Assembly: GCF_000297495.1 (NCBI RefSeq)
Contig: NZ_ALWX01000051.1
Span: 1-64,000 of the forward strand
Length of the DNA stretch: 64,000 nt
DNA from: Janibacter hoylei PVAS-1
Lineage (GTDB): Bacteria; Actinomycetota; Actinomycetes; Actinomycetales; Dermatophilaceae
Reading direction: 5' to 3'
Part shown: piece after piece, positions 49,923-62,766 of the stretch
Layout: the number at the start of each line of letters is the position of its first letter
How positions within the stretch are numbered: the stretch's first letter is position 1
The notes under the pieces: generated by a model
The model's database searches: none
What the model was told of the DNA's origin: nothing
Seen by the model: the letters and a program-made list of their open reading frames with translations, nothing else
Made by a program: the position numbers and the translations under genes

Positions 49923-53220
<3,298 letters not shown>

Positions 53221-53224
<4 letters not shown>

Positions 53225-54123
53225 CAGCGCGGGCCGTCGCCGCCCGTGAGGGGGCCGGCGTCGTCCAGATCGACGCCGAGGTCCTCGGCAACTCCGCTGC
53301 GGGAGCCTACCGGCACCTGACCCTCGTCACCCCGGGCCTGCCCGAGATCGCCCGGCCGGGGCAGTTCGTCGCCCTCTCCGTCGGTGACGGCACGAGCTCG
53401 ATGCTCCTGCGCCGCAGCTTCTCGATCCACCGGGTGAGCCCCGCCGGCACCTACGGGGCGACGACGGAGATCGTCGTGGCGGCTCACGGGCCCGGCACGC
53501 AGGCCATCACCGCGCTGCAGCCGGGGGAGACGGTGAGCGTCGTCGGCCCGCTCGGGCGCGGCTTCCCGCTCCCTTCGCAGCCGGTGCCGTGCATCCTCGT
53601 CGGTGGTGGCTACGGCTCCGCGCCGCTCTTCTGGCTCGCCGAGCAGCTGCGCGAGCGCGGCTGCTCCGTCGAGATCGTCCTCGGCGCGGCGTCGGCCGAT
53701 CGGCTCTACGGGGTCGTCGAGGCCCGGAGGGTTGCCGACGGGGTGACCATCACGACCGATGACGGCTCCGCCGGGACCCGGGGCTGGGTCTCCGACGTGC
53801 TGCCCGACCTCATCGCCCGCACCGGCGCCGGCGTGCTCTACGGCTGCGGCCCGATGGGCATGCTGCGCTCGATGAGCGCCATCGCGGCCGACCACGGCAT
53901 CGTCGCCCAGGTCGCGGTCGAGGAGGCCATGGCCTGCGGTGTCGGCATCTGCATGACCTGCGTCATGCCCGTGGCCGACGCCCACGGCACGACGAAGATG
54001 GTCCGCAGCTGCCTCGAGGGCCCCGTCTTCCGCGGTGACCGGGTGCGCTGGGAGGCCTTCGAGGACGGCCTGTGCCGGGTACCGGCCGACGCCGTCGGAG
54101 CGCCGCAGGAGGCCCGCCGATGA
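53221..54123 (+). CDS. pyrK: Dihydroorotate dehydrogenase electron-transfer subunit
   Basis: A FAD/2Fe-2S protein of 300 residues. FAD site [16 protein letters not shown] site [19 protein letters not shown] with [10 protein letters not shown]. The cluster ligands are in [10 protein letters not shown] plus a later Cys near VRSCLEG. It passes electrons from PyrD to NAD. Starting GTG overlaps the carB stop. Its presence shows that PyrD next to it is a class 1B (NAD-dependent) enzyme. Confidence 0.93.
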
Positions 54124-55076
54124 CCGACATGTCCGTCGACCTCGCCGGGGTGCGGCTGCCCAACCCGATGATGACCGCGAGCGGGTGCGCCGCCAACGGT
54201 CGCGAGATGCACCGCTTCATCGACGTCGCCCAGCTCGGGGCCTTCGTCACCAAGTCGGTCAAGGCCCAGCCGGTCTCGGGGCGCGGTACGCCGCGCATGG
54301 CCGAGACGCCGTCGGGGATGCTCAACTCCATCGGCCTGCAGGGCCCCGGCGTGCAGGCCTTCGTCGAGGAGGACCTCGCCTGGCTCGACTCGATCGGTGC
54401 CCGGGTCGTCGTCTCGATCGCCGGCAACACCGCCTCGGAGTTCGCCAGCGTCGCGCGCACCGTCGTCCGCAGTCGGTATGCCCGCGCGGTGGCGGCCATC
54501 GAGGTCAACATCTCCTGCCCCAACGTCGCCAACCGCGGGCTGGTCTTCGCCTGCGACCCGGCGAGCTCGCACAAGGTGATGACCCTCGTGCGCGAGGAGG
54601 TCCCGAGGGGCCTGCCGATGCTCGCCAAGCTCAGCCCCGACGTCACCGACATCGTCGAGATCGCCGACACCGTCCTCAAGGCCGGCGCCCACGGGCTGAC
54701 GATGATCAACACGACGCTGGGCGTGGCCATCGACATCGACCGCCTGCGACCGCACCTCATCGCCGCGACGGGTGGGCTCTCCGGCCCGGCCGTGCGGCCC
54801 ATGGCGGTGCGCGCGGTCTGGCAGGTGGCCGGTGCCATGCGTGCCGGCCGGATCAGGACCGCGCCGATCGTCGGGGTCGGGGGAGTGCGGCACGGCCGCG
54901 ACGCCCTCGAGCTCGTCGCGGCGGGAGCCACGGCGATCCAGGTCGGCACCGCCGCCTTCAACGACCCGACGGCGCCCGAGCGCGTCGGGCGCGAGCTCGA
55001 GCAGCTCATCGCCGAGCGCGGCTTCGACCGCCTGTCCGACGTCGTCGGCATCGCCCACGAGAGGTTCACCCCATGA
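54120..55076 (+). CDS. pyrD: Dihydroorotate dehydrogenase, class 1B catalytic subunit
   Basis: A TIM-barrel FMN enzyme of 318 residues, starting DMSVDLAGVRLPNPMMTASG. The catalytic Cys is in VNISCPNVANRGL, a Lys in AKLSPDVTD, and the FMN phosphate loop in GVGGVRHGRDALELVAAGA. The ATG overlaps the pyrK stop; the longer open frame upstream is rejected. Many other Actinobacteria, such as mycobacteria, instead use the membrane class 2 enzyme. Confidence 0.94.
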   Translation: MTDMSVDLAGVRLPNPMMTASGCAANGREMHRFIDVAQLGAFVTKSVKAQPVSGRGTPRMAETPSGMLNSIGLQGPGVQAFVEEDLAWLDSIGARVVVSIAGNTASEFASVARTVVRSRYARAVAAIEVNISCPNVANRGLVFACDPASSHKVMTLVREEVPRGLPMLAKLSPDVTDIVEIADTVLKAGAHGLTMINTTLGVAIDIDRLRPHLIAATGGLSGPAVRPMAVRAVWQVAGAMRAGRIRTAPIVGVGGVRHGRDALELVAAGATAIQVGTAAFNDPTAPERVGRELEQLIAERGFDRLSDVVGIAHERFTP

Positions 55077-55934
55077 CCGAGCAGGCCTTCGGCACCCGCC
55101 TGCAGGCAGCGATGGTGCACCACGGCCCCCTCTGCGCAGGGATCGACCCGCACCGGACCCTCGTCGAGTCGTGGGGTCTGACCTACGACCTCGCCGGGGT
55201 CGAGCGCTTCACGATGACCTGCGTCGAGGCCTTCGGGGGGGGCGGTGGCCGCGGTCAAGCCGCAGTCCGCCTTCTTCGAGGTCTTCGGTGCCCAGGGCGT
55301 GGCCCTCCTCGAGCGCGCCCTCGCCGACCTGCGGCAGGCCGGCACCCTCACGGTCCTCGACGTCAAGCGCGGTGACATCGGCACGACCGTCGACGCCTAC
55401 GGCGAGGCCTTCGTCGGCAAGGACGCCCCGGCCCCGACCGACGCGATCACGCTCAGCCCCTACCTCGGGTACGGGTCGCTGCGACCCGCGCTCGACCTCG
55501 CCGCGCAGACCGGTCGTGGCGTCTTCGTCCTCGCCCTCACCTCCAACCCCGAGGGGGCGCAGGTCCAGCACGCGCGGCTCGCCGACGGCCGCTCCGTCGC
55601 CGGCGCGATCGCCGACGACGCGGCTGCCGACAACGCGGACGCCCGCTCGCGCGGCGAGCTCGGCAGCGTCGGTCTGGTCGTCGGCGCGACCGTGGGGTCC
55701 GCGGTGCGCGACCTCGGCGTCGACCTGCCCGCGATGGCCGGGCCGGTCCTCGCCCCGGGGCTCGGTGCCCAGGGGGCCACGGCCGACGACGTGCGTGCGG
55801 TCTTCGCCGGCGCCCTGCCGCAGGTGCTCGCGAGCAGCAGCCGCGACGTCCTGCGCGCTGGACCCGACGTCGCGTTGCTGCGTGCCCGTGCCCGTGAGGT
55901 CGCCGAGCAGGTGGCCGCGATCACCACGGCGTGA
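55073..55934 (+). pseudogene. pyrF: Orotidine 5'-phosphate decarboxylase, frameshifted
   Basis: The mycobacterial-type (longer) OMP decarboxylase. The N-terminus reads LQAAMVHHGPLCAGIDPHR; after the break VKPQSAFFEVFGAQGVALLE and the catalytic DVKRGDIGTT follow, then SPYLGYGSLRPAL. The frame breaks at a run of eight G (55235-55242); with seven it reads EAFGGAVAAVKPQSAFF. Corrected length is 286 residues, normal. The ATG overlaps the pyrD stop. As the last pyr gene and needed for prototrophy, a sequencing error is likely. Confidence 0.9.
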
Positions 55935-55977
55935 GAGGCTGACCGGTACCCGTCCGGACCACCTGCGGAGGACCCCC

Positions 55978-56295
55978 GTGCCCGTGCCGCCGCTCACCCC
56001 ACGGCAGCGTGCCGAGGCCCTCGCCCGCGCCGCGGCCGCGCGCCGTTCGCGGGCCGATCTGCAGCAGCGACTCAAGCACGGCAGCGTCGGCCTCGACGAG
56101 GTGCTGCGCGCCGGCGGCGACGACCCCGCGGTGGCGCGGATGCGTGTCGTGACTCTCGTCGAGTCGCTCCCGGGGGTGGGGCCCGCGACCGCTGCCCTGG
56201 TCATGGAAGAGTTGGGCATCGCGTCCTCCCGCCGCGTCCGCGGCCTCGGACCACGTCAGCGCACCGCACTCCTCGAGAGGTTCACCCGGGTATGA
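55978..56295 (+). CDS. mihF: Actinobacterial integration host factor MihF
   Basis: A DNA-binding protein of 105 residues. It contains [25 protein letters not shown] and the helix-two-turns-helix [29 protein letters not shown], the signature of the mycobacterial IHF/sIHF family. It compacts DNA and is needed in mycobacteria for L5 phage integration. The GTG at 55978 follows gcggagg. gmk begins four bases before its stop. Position between pyrF and gmk is typical. Confidence 0.9.
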   Translation: MPVPPLTPRQRAEALARAAAARRSRADLQQRLKHGSVGLDEVLRAGGDDPAVARMRVVTLVESLPGVGPATAALVMEELGIASSRRVRGLGPRQRTALLERFTRV

Positions 56296-56852
56296 GCTCC
56301 CCCCGACTGACCGTCCTCGCCGGCCCCACCGCCGTCGGCAAGGGCACCGTGGCGGCCTGGATCCGCGAGCACCACCCCGAGGTCTGGCTCTCGGTGTCGG
56401 CGACGACCCGGCCGGCACGACCCGGCGAGGTCGACGGCGTCCACTACCACTTCATGTCGGGCGACGACTTCGCCGACATGGTCACCCGCGGCGAGATGCT
56501 CGAGTGGGCCGTCGTCCACGGCCGGGCCTCGTACGGCACCCCGAGGGGGGCCGGTCCAGCGGCGGCACTGGACGACGGGCGGCTGCCGCTGCTCGAGATC
56601 GACCTGCAGGGTGCGCGCCAGGTGCGGGCGTCGATGCCGGAGGCCCGGTTCGTCTTCCTGGCCCCGCCGTCCTGGGACGAGCTTGTGGGTCGTCTGGAGG
56701 GGCGGGGGACCGAGACGGCCGAGGAGCGGGCCGTCCGGCTGGAGACCGCAAAGGTCGAGCTGGCGGCGCAGAACGAGTTCGACCACATCATCGTCAACGA
56801 CGACATTCGTCGTGCGGCGGAGGAACTCGTATCATTGATGAGATCCGACTGA
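56292..56852 (+). CDS. gmk: Guanylate kinase
   Basis: A protein of 186 residues that phosphorylates GMP to GDP. P-loop [18 protein letters not shown] site [21 protein letters not shown]; lid segment [17 protein letters not shown]. The ATG overlaps the mihF stop. The Asn/Asp near the end ([10 protein letters not shown]) is the usual last strand. Confidence 0.95.
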   Translation: MSSPRLTVLAGPTAVGKGTVAAWIREHHPEVWLSVSATTRPARPGEVDGVHYHFMSGDDFADMVTRGEMLEWAVVHGRASYGTPRGAGPAAALDDGRLPLLEIDLQGARQVRASMPEARFVFLAPPSWDELVGRLEGRGTETAEERAVRLETAKVELAAQNEFDHIIVNDDIRRAAEELVSLMRSD

Positions 56853-56877
56853 CCCCGACGACAAGGACCACCTCGAC

Positions 56878-57189
56878 GTGTCCGGCACCACGGCAAACCC
56901 CATCGGCATCACCAACCCGCCGATCGACGACCTCCTGACCAAGGCGGACAGCAAGTACGCCCTGGTCATCTACGGCGCCAAGCGTGCCCGTCAGATCAAC
57001 GCGTACTACTCGCAGCTCCAGGAGGGTCTGCTCGAGTACATCGGCCCGCTGGTCGACGCGCAGGTCCACGACAAGCCGCTGTCGATCGCGCTGCGCGAGA
57101 TCAACGAGGGCCTGCTCACCAAGGAGGCCAGCGCCGAGGGCGAGACCCCGGCGCCCGTCTCCGACGCGCCCGTCGCCGACGAGGCCTGA
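56878..57189 (+). CDS. rpoZ: RNA polymerase omega subunit
   Basis: A protein of 103 residues, starting [21 protein letters not shown], the actinobacterial form with an N-terminal extension. The core has [21 protein letters not shown], matching the helix that clamps the beta' C-terminus. An acidic tail rich in Glu, Ala and Pro ends it. The GTG start is 25 bases after the gmk stop. Confidence 0.94.
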   Translation: MSGTTANPIGITNPPIDDLLTKADSKYALVIYGAKRARQINAYYSQLQEGLLEYIGPLVDAQVHDKPLSIALREINEGLLTKEASAEGETPAPVSDAPVADEA

Positions 57190-57201
57190 CGGACTCCCTC
57201 C

Positions 57202-58455
57202 GTGCGCATCGTCCTCGGTGTCGGTGGCGGCATCGCCGCCTACAAGGCTGCCCTGCTGCTCCGCCTCTTCACCGAGGACGGCCACGAGGTCACGGTCGTC
57301 CCGACCGATGCGGCGCTGCGCTTCGTCGGGGCGCCGACGTGGGAGGCCCTGTCGGGTCGCCCCGTCCAGACCGATGTCTGGAGCAACATCACCGACGTCC
57401 CGCACGTGCGGATCGGTCAGGAGGCCGATCTCGTCGTCGTCGCGCCGACGACGGCGGACCTGCTCGCCAAGGCGGCCCACGGGCTGGCCGGTGACCTGCT
57501 GACCAATGTCCTGCTCACGGCCCGTTGCCCCGTCGTGCTGGCTCCCGCCATGCACACCGAGATGTGGGAGCACGCCGCGACGCGGGCCAATGTCGCGATC
57601 CTGCGCGAGCGCGGGGTCACCGTCGTCGAGCCGGCCTCCGGGCGGCTCACCGGGTCCGACACCGGCCCCGGGCGGCTGCCCGAGCCGGAGGCGATCCACG
57701 ACGCCGCACTGGCAGCCCTCGAGGGCGATCGCCGCACCGGTGACGTCCCCGTCGCGGGGCAGGGCGATCTCGCCGGCCGTCGGGTGCTCATCAGCACCGG
57801 CGGGACCCGCGAGCCGCTCGACCCCGTGCGCTACCTCGGCAACCGGTCCTCCGGCAAGCAGGGCCTGGCCCTCGCGCAGGCCGCGGCCGACCGGGGGGCT
57901 CACGTCACGCTCGTCGCGGCCAACCTCGTGCTCCCCGTGCCCGCGGGCATCGAGGTCGTGCCCGTCGAGACCGCGCTCCACCTCCAGGGCGAGATGACCC
58001 GCCGGGCCCCCGACCACGACGTCGTCGTCATGGTGGCCGCCGTCGCCGACTTCCGCCCCGCCGAGTACGCCGCGAGCAAGATCAAGAAGACGCACGACCC
58101 GGCCGACCCCGACGCGGCACCGACGATCCAGCTCGTCCGCAACCCGGACGTCCTCGCCGGGCTCGTCGAGGCGCGCGGCTGCGCGACCTCGCCCGTCATC
58201 GTCGGCTTCGCCGCCGAGACCGGCGACGCCACCGGGTCGGTGCTCGAGCTGGGCCGCGCCAAGCTCGCCCGCAAGGGGTGCGACCTGCTCGTCGTCAACG
58301 AGGTGGGGGTCGACAAGACCTTCGGTGCCGACGACACGACGGTCCATGTGCTCCGCCGGGGCAGCGACGACGTCGTCGACATCGGTCCGGCGAGCAAGAC
58401 CGAGGTGTCGCACGGCATCTGGGACGTCATCGTGGGATCCGTCGTCGCCGACTGA
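57202..58455 (+). CDS. coaBC: Bifunctional phosphopantothenoylcysteine decarboxylase / synthase
   Basis: A protein of 417 residues for two steps of coenzyme A synthesis. The CoaC (FMN decarboxylase) part starts RIVLGVGGGIAAYKAALLLR, with the PAMHTEMWEHAATRANVA segment including the catalytic region. The CoaB ligase part starts VLISTGGTREPLDPVRYLGN and has the Lys-rich SKIKKTHDP loop, which binds CTP. GTG start 12 bases after rpoZ. Confidence 0.95.
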   Translation: MRIVLGVGGGIAAYKAALLLRLFTEDGHEVTVVPTDAALRFVGAPTWEALSGRPVQTDVWSNITDVPHVRIGQEADLVVVAPTTADLLAKAAHGLAGDLLTNVLLTARCPVVLAPAMHTEMWEHAATRANVAILRERGVTVVEPASGRLTGSDTGPGRLPEPEAIHDAALAALEGDRRTGDVPVAGQGDLAGRRVLISTGGTREPLDPVRYLGNRSSGKQGLALAQAAADRGAHVTLVAANLVLPVPAGIEVVPVETALHLQGEMTRRAPDHDVVVMVAAVADFRPAEYAASKIKKTHDPADPDAAPTIQLVRNPDVLAGLVEARGCATSPVIVGFAAETGDATGSVLELGRAKLARKGCDLLVVNEVGVDKTFGADDTTVHVLRRGSDDVVDIGPASKTEVSHGIWDVIVGSVVAD

Positions 58456-58466
58456 GCCCGGGTGCT

Positions 58467-58472
58467 TAGACT
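58467..58472 (+). promoter_or_regulatory. Candidate -10 box of metK
   Basis: TAGACT lies 57 bases before the metK GTG in the gap after coaBC. A 9-bp stem (ggacggtca, 58487-58495, with tggccgtcc, 58498-58506) follows in the leader; it resembles no SAM riboswitch I know. Confidence 0.45.
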
Positions 58473-58529
58473 GGCCGGGCCCTACCGGACGGTCATGTGG
58501 CCGTCCCTCGACGAACTTGGGAGTTCTGC

Positions 58530-59753
58530 GTGTCCGGACGTCTCTTCACCTCCGAGTCGGTGACCGAGGGTCACCCCGACAAGATCTGCGACCAGATCTC
58601 CGACTCGATCCTCGACGCGATGCTCGAGCAGGATCCGCGCAGCCGGGTCGCCGTCGAGACCATGGTGACCACCGGTCTCGTGCACATCGCCGGTGAGGTC
58701 TCGACCGAGTCCTACGTCGAGATCCCGCAGCTCGTGCGCAAGGTCATCGCCGAGGGCGTCGGCTACGACTCCTCCGACAAGGGCTTCGACGGCCGCTCCT
58801 GCGGCGTCTCCATCTCCATCGGCGCGCAGAGCCCCGACATCGCCCAGGGCGTCGACACGGCGTACGAAAACCGCACGGGCGGCGTCGACCCCAAGGACAA
58901 GCAGGGCGCCGGCGACCAGGGCCTGATGTTCGGCTACGCCTGCCAGGACACCCCCGAACTCATGCCGCTGCCGATCTTCCTCGCGCACCGGCTCTCGCAG
59001 CGGCTCACCGAGGTGCGCAAGTCGGGCGAGCTCGACTACCTGCGCCCCGACGGCAAGACCCAGGTGACCATCGACTACGACGGCGACCGGGCCGTGCGCC
59101 TCGACACCGTCGTCCTGTCGACCCAGCACTCCGCCGAGATCGACCACGAGACGCAGCTGCCGGCCGACATCAAGGCGCACGTCTTCGAGCCGGTCATGGC
59201 CGCGCTCAAGGACTCCGGCGTCGAGCTCGACACGAGCAGCTACCGGACGCTGATCAACCCCACGGGCAAGTTCGTCATCGGCGGCCCCATGGGCGACGCC
59301 GGTCTGACCGGTCGCAAGATCATCGTCGACACCTACGGCGGCATGGCCCGCCACGGTGGCGGCGCCTTCTCCGGCAAGGACCCGTCGAAGGTCGACCGCT
59401 CGGCCGCCTACGCCATGCGCTGGGTCGCCAAGAACGTCGTCGCCGCCGGCCTCGCCGGTCGCTGCGAGGTCCAGGTCGCCTACGCGATCGGTGCGGCCCA
59501 GCCGGTCGGCCTCTACATCGAGACCTTCGGCACGGAGACGGTGCCGGTCGACAAGATCCAGGCCGCGGTCAACTCCGTCTTCGACCTGCGTCCGCTCGCG
59601 ATCGTCGAGGAGCTCGACCTGCTTCGCCCGATCTACGCGCCGACCGCCGCCTACGGCCACTTCGGTCGCACCGAGGCCGCCGGCTACGACAACCCCTTCC
59701 CGTGGGAGCAGACGACCAAGGTCGAGGCCCTGCAGGCCGCTGCTCGAGCCTGA
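58530..59753 (+). CDS. metK: S-adenosylmethionine synthetase
   Basis: A protein of 407 residues. ATP site [20 protein letters not shown], the methionine/phosphate loop [12 protein letters not shown], and [19 protein letters not shown] are diagnostic. It makes SAM from methionine imported in part by the metNIQ system 13 kb upstream. The GTG at 58530 gives the family N-terminus; the frame upstream is open without a start signal. A strong terminator follows. Confidence 0.96.
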   Translation: MSGRLFTSESVTEGHPDKICDQISDSILDAMLEQDPRSRVAVETMVTTGLVHIAGEVSTESYVEIPQLVRKVIAEGVGYDSSDKGFDGRSCGVSISIGAQSPDIAQGVDTAYENRTGGVDPKDKQGAGDQGLMFGYACQDTPELMPLPIFLAHRLSQRLTEVRKSGELDYLRPDGKTQVTIDYDGDRAVRLDTVVLSTQHSAEIDHETQLPADIKAHVFEPVMAALKDSGVELDTSSYRTLINPTGKFVIGGPMGDAGLTGRKIIVDTYGGMARHGGGAFSGKDPSKVDRSAAYAMRWVAKNVVAAGLAGRCEVQVAYAIGAAQPVGLYIETFGTETVPVDKIQAAVNSVFDLRPLAIVEELDLLRPIYAPTAAYGHFGRTEAAGYDNPFPWEQTTKVEALQAAARA

Positions 59754-59767
59754 TCCACGGCCACCGG

Positions 59768-59798
59768 CCGGGCGGGGTGTCGCTGACACCCCGCCCGG
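59768..59798 (+). terminator. Terminator after metK
   Basis: Perfect 14-bp stem (ccgggcggggtgtc with its complement) around the loop gct, followed by ttaggttt. It ends the long pyr-metK series; the following priA has its own candidate promoter. Confidence 0.85.
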
Positions 59799-59799
59799 T

Positions 59800-59805
59800 T
59801 AGGTT
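59800..59805 (+). promoter_or_regulatory. Candidate -10 box of leaderless priA
   Basis: TAGGTT is followed by exactly 7 bases and the GTG start of priA, with no ribosome-binding site. It lies just after the metK terminator stem. Confidence 0.5.
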
Positions 59806-59812
59806 TGTCCGC

Positions 59813-61786
59813 GTGCGCGTCGCCCAGGTCCTCGTCGACTCGGGGCTGGTCCATCTCGACCGGCCCTTCGAGTACCTCGTGCCCGAGGACCTCGACGAGA
59901 CCGCCCAGCCCGGCGTGCGGGTCAAGGTCCGCTTCGCCGGTCGCGATCTGGCCGGCTACGTCGTCGAGCGCAGCGACGTCGCCGAGCACACGGGGCGACT
60001 CGCCCCGATCCGCACCGTCGTCTCGCCGGAGCAGGTCCTCACCCCCGAGGTCCTCGAGCTGGCCCGGCGGGTCTCCCGCCACCAGGCCGGCACGGTGATG
60101 GACGTGCTGCGGCTGGCCATCCCGCCGCGGCACGCCCGAGCCGAAAAGGCGCTGCCCCTCGAGCCGCTGGCGGACCCGCGCGACGAAGGGGGCATCCCCC
60201 CTTCGCCCGCAGAGGTGCCCGGGGTGTGGGCCGGCTACCGCGCCGGTGCGGCGTGGTGGTCACGCGTCGCGACGGGGGAGTCACCGCGGGCGGCCTGGCT
60301 CGCCGCGCCCTCGCGGCCCACGGAGACCGACTGGCCCCGGGCCCTCGCCGAGGCCGCCCGTGCCGCCCTCCTGTCCGACCGGGGCGCGGTCCTGGTCGTT
60401 CCCGACCAGCGGGACGTCGCGCGCGTCGACGCGGCCCTGACGGAGGTGCTCGGACGCGACCAGCACGTCCGGCTGACCGCCGACCAGGGGCCGCAGGCGC
60501 GCTACACCTCGTGGCTCAAGGTGCTGCGCGGGCACGTCCGGGTCGTCGTCGGCACCCGTGCCGCTGCCTACGCCCCCGTGCGCGACCTCGGGCTCGTCGC
60601 GTGGTGGGACGACGGTGACGACCTCCACGAGGAGCCCCGGGCCCCGTACGCCCACGTCCGCGACGTCCTGCTCACCCGGGCCGACGTCGAGGGCTGCGCC
60701 GTGCTCGGTGGTGGCCTCGCCATGTCCACCGACGTGGCGGCGCTCGTCGACGCCGGGCGGGTGCACCTCGTCGGTGGGTCGACCCCGCGACGCGAGGCGC
60801 CACGCGTCGTCGTCGCGGGAGAGGGCCTCGACGAGGAACGCGACGGGCCGGGAGCCCGGGCCCACATCCCATCGTCGGCCCACCGCGCCGCCTCGGCCGG
60901 GCTGCAGCACGGGCCGGTGCTCCTGCAGGTGCCGCGCCGCGGCTACCTGCCCGCGATGTCGTGCGCGACCTGCCGGGCACCCGCACGGTGCCCCGAGTGC
61001 CGTGGACCGCTCGCCCTGCCCGCCCCCGACCAGGCGCCCCGGTGCGGGTGGTGCGGCAAGAGTGCACGCGGATTCGAGTGCCCGCACTGCGACGGCGACC
61101 GGCTGCGCGCCGGGATCATCGGTGCCCGGCGGACGGCGGAGGAGATCGGACGGTCCTTCCCCGGTACCCGGGTCATCACCTCGGGCGCGGGGGAGGTGCA
61201 GGAGGGGGTCGGCGCCGAGCCCGCCATCGTCGTCGCCACGCCGGGCGCGGAGCCCGTCGCCGACGGGGGCTACACCGCGGTGCTGCTGCTCGACGCCTGG
61301 GCGAGCCTCGACCGACCCGACCTGCGGGCGGGGGAGGAGGCGGTGCGCCGCTGGATCACGGCCGCGGCACTGGCCCGCCCGTGGACCGACGGCGGGGTCG
61401 TCGTGCTCTGCGGGGCGCCGACGCACGCGACGATCCCAGCCGTCGAGGCCCTCGTGCGCTGGGACCCCGAGTGGTTTGCGGCCCGCGAGATCGCCGAGCG
61501 GGTGGAGCTGTCGCTGCCGCCGACGACGTGGACCGCCGAGGTGGTGACCGACCGCCGCCGCATCGAGCCGATCGAGCACGCGGTGCGTGCCGCAGCGCCT
61601 GCCGCCCAGCTGCTCGGCCCGCTGCCGGTCACCGGCTCCGAGGACCGGCGCCGGCTCGTTATCACCGCGCCCTTCGCCGACGGGCCGCTCGTCGCTGCGG
61701 CCCTCAAGGACGTGCGCGCGGGGGAGAGCGCCCGCAAGGCGGACGAGCTGACGTCGGTCAAGGTCGGGCACCTCACCACAGGGTGA
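59813..61786 (+). CDS. priA: Primosomal protein N' (PriA), ATPase-degenerate actinobacterial type
   Basis: A protein of 657 residues. The N-terminal DNA-binding domain starts RVAQVLVDSGLVHLDRPFEYL. The zinc-binding domain has paired Cys (CATCRAPARCPEC, then CGWCGK and CPHC), the hallmark of PriA. The helicase lobe lacks a Walker A lysine loop where GxTGSGKT would be expected, and the DExH box is replaced by WWDDGDDLHEE. Actinobacterial PriA proteins commonly lack the ATPase motifs and may act only as a structure-specific primosome loader. Start at GTG 59813; longer upstream frame rejected. Confidence 0.9.
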   Translation: MRVAQVLVDSGLVHLDRPFEYLVPEDLDETAQPGVRVKVRFAGRDLAGYVVERSDVAEHTGRLAPIRTVVSPEQVLTPEVLELARRVSRHQAGTVMDVLRLAIPPRHARAEKALPLEPLADPRDEGGIPPSPAEVPGVWAGYRAGAAWWSRVATGESPRAAWLAAPSRPTETDWPRALAEAARAALLSDRGAVLVVPDQRDVARVDAALTEVLGRDQHVRLTADQGPQARYTSWLKVLRGHVRVVVGTRAAAYAPVRDLGLVAWWDDGDDLHEEPRAPYAHVRDVLLTRADVEGCAVLGGGLAMSTDVAALVDAGRVHLVGGSTPRREAPRVVVAGEGLDEERDGPGARAHIPSSAHRAASAGLQHGPVLLQVPRRGYLPAMSCATCRAPARCPECRGPLALPAPDQAPRCGWCGKSARGFECPHCDGDRLRAGIIGARRTAEEIGRSFPGTRVITSGAGEVQEGVGAEPAIVVATPGAEPVADGGYTAVLLLDAWASLDRPDLRAGEEAVRRWITAAALARPWTDGGVVVLCGAPTHATIPAVEALVRWDPEWFAAREIAERVELSLPPTTWTAEVVTDRRRIEPIEHAVRAAAPAAQLLGPLPVTGSEDRRRLVITAPFADGPLVAAALKDVRAGESARKADELTSVKVGHLTTG

Positions 61787-61819
61787 GCCGGGCGACGTGG
61801 ACGGGCGCGACCGGGCATC

Positions 61820-61825
61820 TAGACT
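61820..61825 (+). promoter_or_regulatory. Candidate -10 box of leaderless fmt
   Basis: TAGACT is followed by 7 bases and then the fmt GTG. A weak -35 (gtggac, 61797-61802) lies 17 bases upstream. Confidence 0.5.
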
Positions 61826-61832
61826 GCCCCGG

Positions 61833-62766
61833 GTGCGACTGATCTTTGCCGGGACCCCCCGAGGTCGCCGTCCCCTCTCTCCGTGCCCTGCTCGACTCCG
61901 ACCACGAGGTCGTCGCCGTCGTCACCCGGCCCGATGCCCGGGTCGGACGGGGCCGGCGCCTCGAGCCCTCCCCGGTCCGAGTCGTCGCCGAGGAGGCCGG
62001 CCTCGAGGTGCTCACGCCGACCAGGCCGACCGACGAGGACTTCGTCGCCCGGCTCACCGAGCTCGCGCCCGACTGCTGCCCGGTCGTCGCCTACGGTGCG
62101 CTGCTGCCCGCCGAGGTCCTCGACATCCCGAGGCACGGCTGGGTCAACCTCCACTTCTCGCTGCTGCCCGCATGGCGTGGCGCGGCCCCCGCGCAGCGCG
62201 CCCTCATCGCCGGCGACGAGATCACCGGGGCCAGCACCTTCCTCATCGAGGCCGGCCTCGACACCGGCCCGGTCTTCGGCACGATGACCGAGCGGATCCG
62301 CCCCGACGACACCTCCGGGACCCTCCTCGACCGGCTCGCCGACGCCGGCGCAGCCCTGCTCGTCGCGACGATGGACGGCATCGCCTCCGGCGACCTCGAG
62401 CCGCAGACGCAGTCGGGCGACGGCATCAGCCACGCGGCGAAGCTCACCGTGGACGACGCCCGGATCGACTTCACCCACCCGGCTCTGGCCGTCGACCGGC
62501 TCGTGCGCGGCTGCACGCCGGCACCGGGGGCCTGGACGACCTTCCGCGGGGAGCGGCTCAAGGTCGGACCCGTGACGGTCACCGACGAGAGCCTGCCCGC
62601 CGGCACCATCGAGGCACGCAAGCGCGAGGTCCTCGTGGGGACCGCCGACCGGGCGGTCCGGCTCGGCGAGGTGACACCCCTGGGCAAGAAGCCCATGCCG
62701 GCGGCCGACTGGGCCCGCGGGGTACGGATCGACGACGGCGAGCGCCTCGGGGAGGAGTCGGCATGA
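61833..62766 (+). pseudogene. fmt: Methionyl-tRNA formyltransferase, frameshifted near the start
   Basis: Formylates the initiator Met-tRNA. The first codons read RLIFAGT; after the break [22 protein letters not shown] follows, then the catalytic region [21 protein letters not shown] (Asn, His) and [19 protein letters not shown] (Asp). The frame breaks at a run of six C (61855-61860); with five it reads [12 protein letters not shown], the exact family motif. Corrected length is 310 residues. The stop overlaps the rsmB ATG. A sequencing error is the best explanation. Confidence 0.92.

Noticed and set aside
58456-58529. A SAM riboswitch upstream of metK
   Set aside because: The gap is only 74 bases, with one simple stem-loop and none of the conserved cores of known SAM riboswitch classes.
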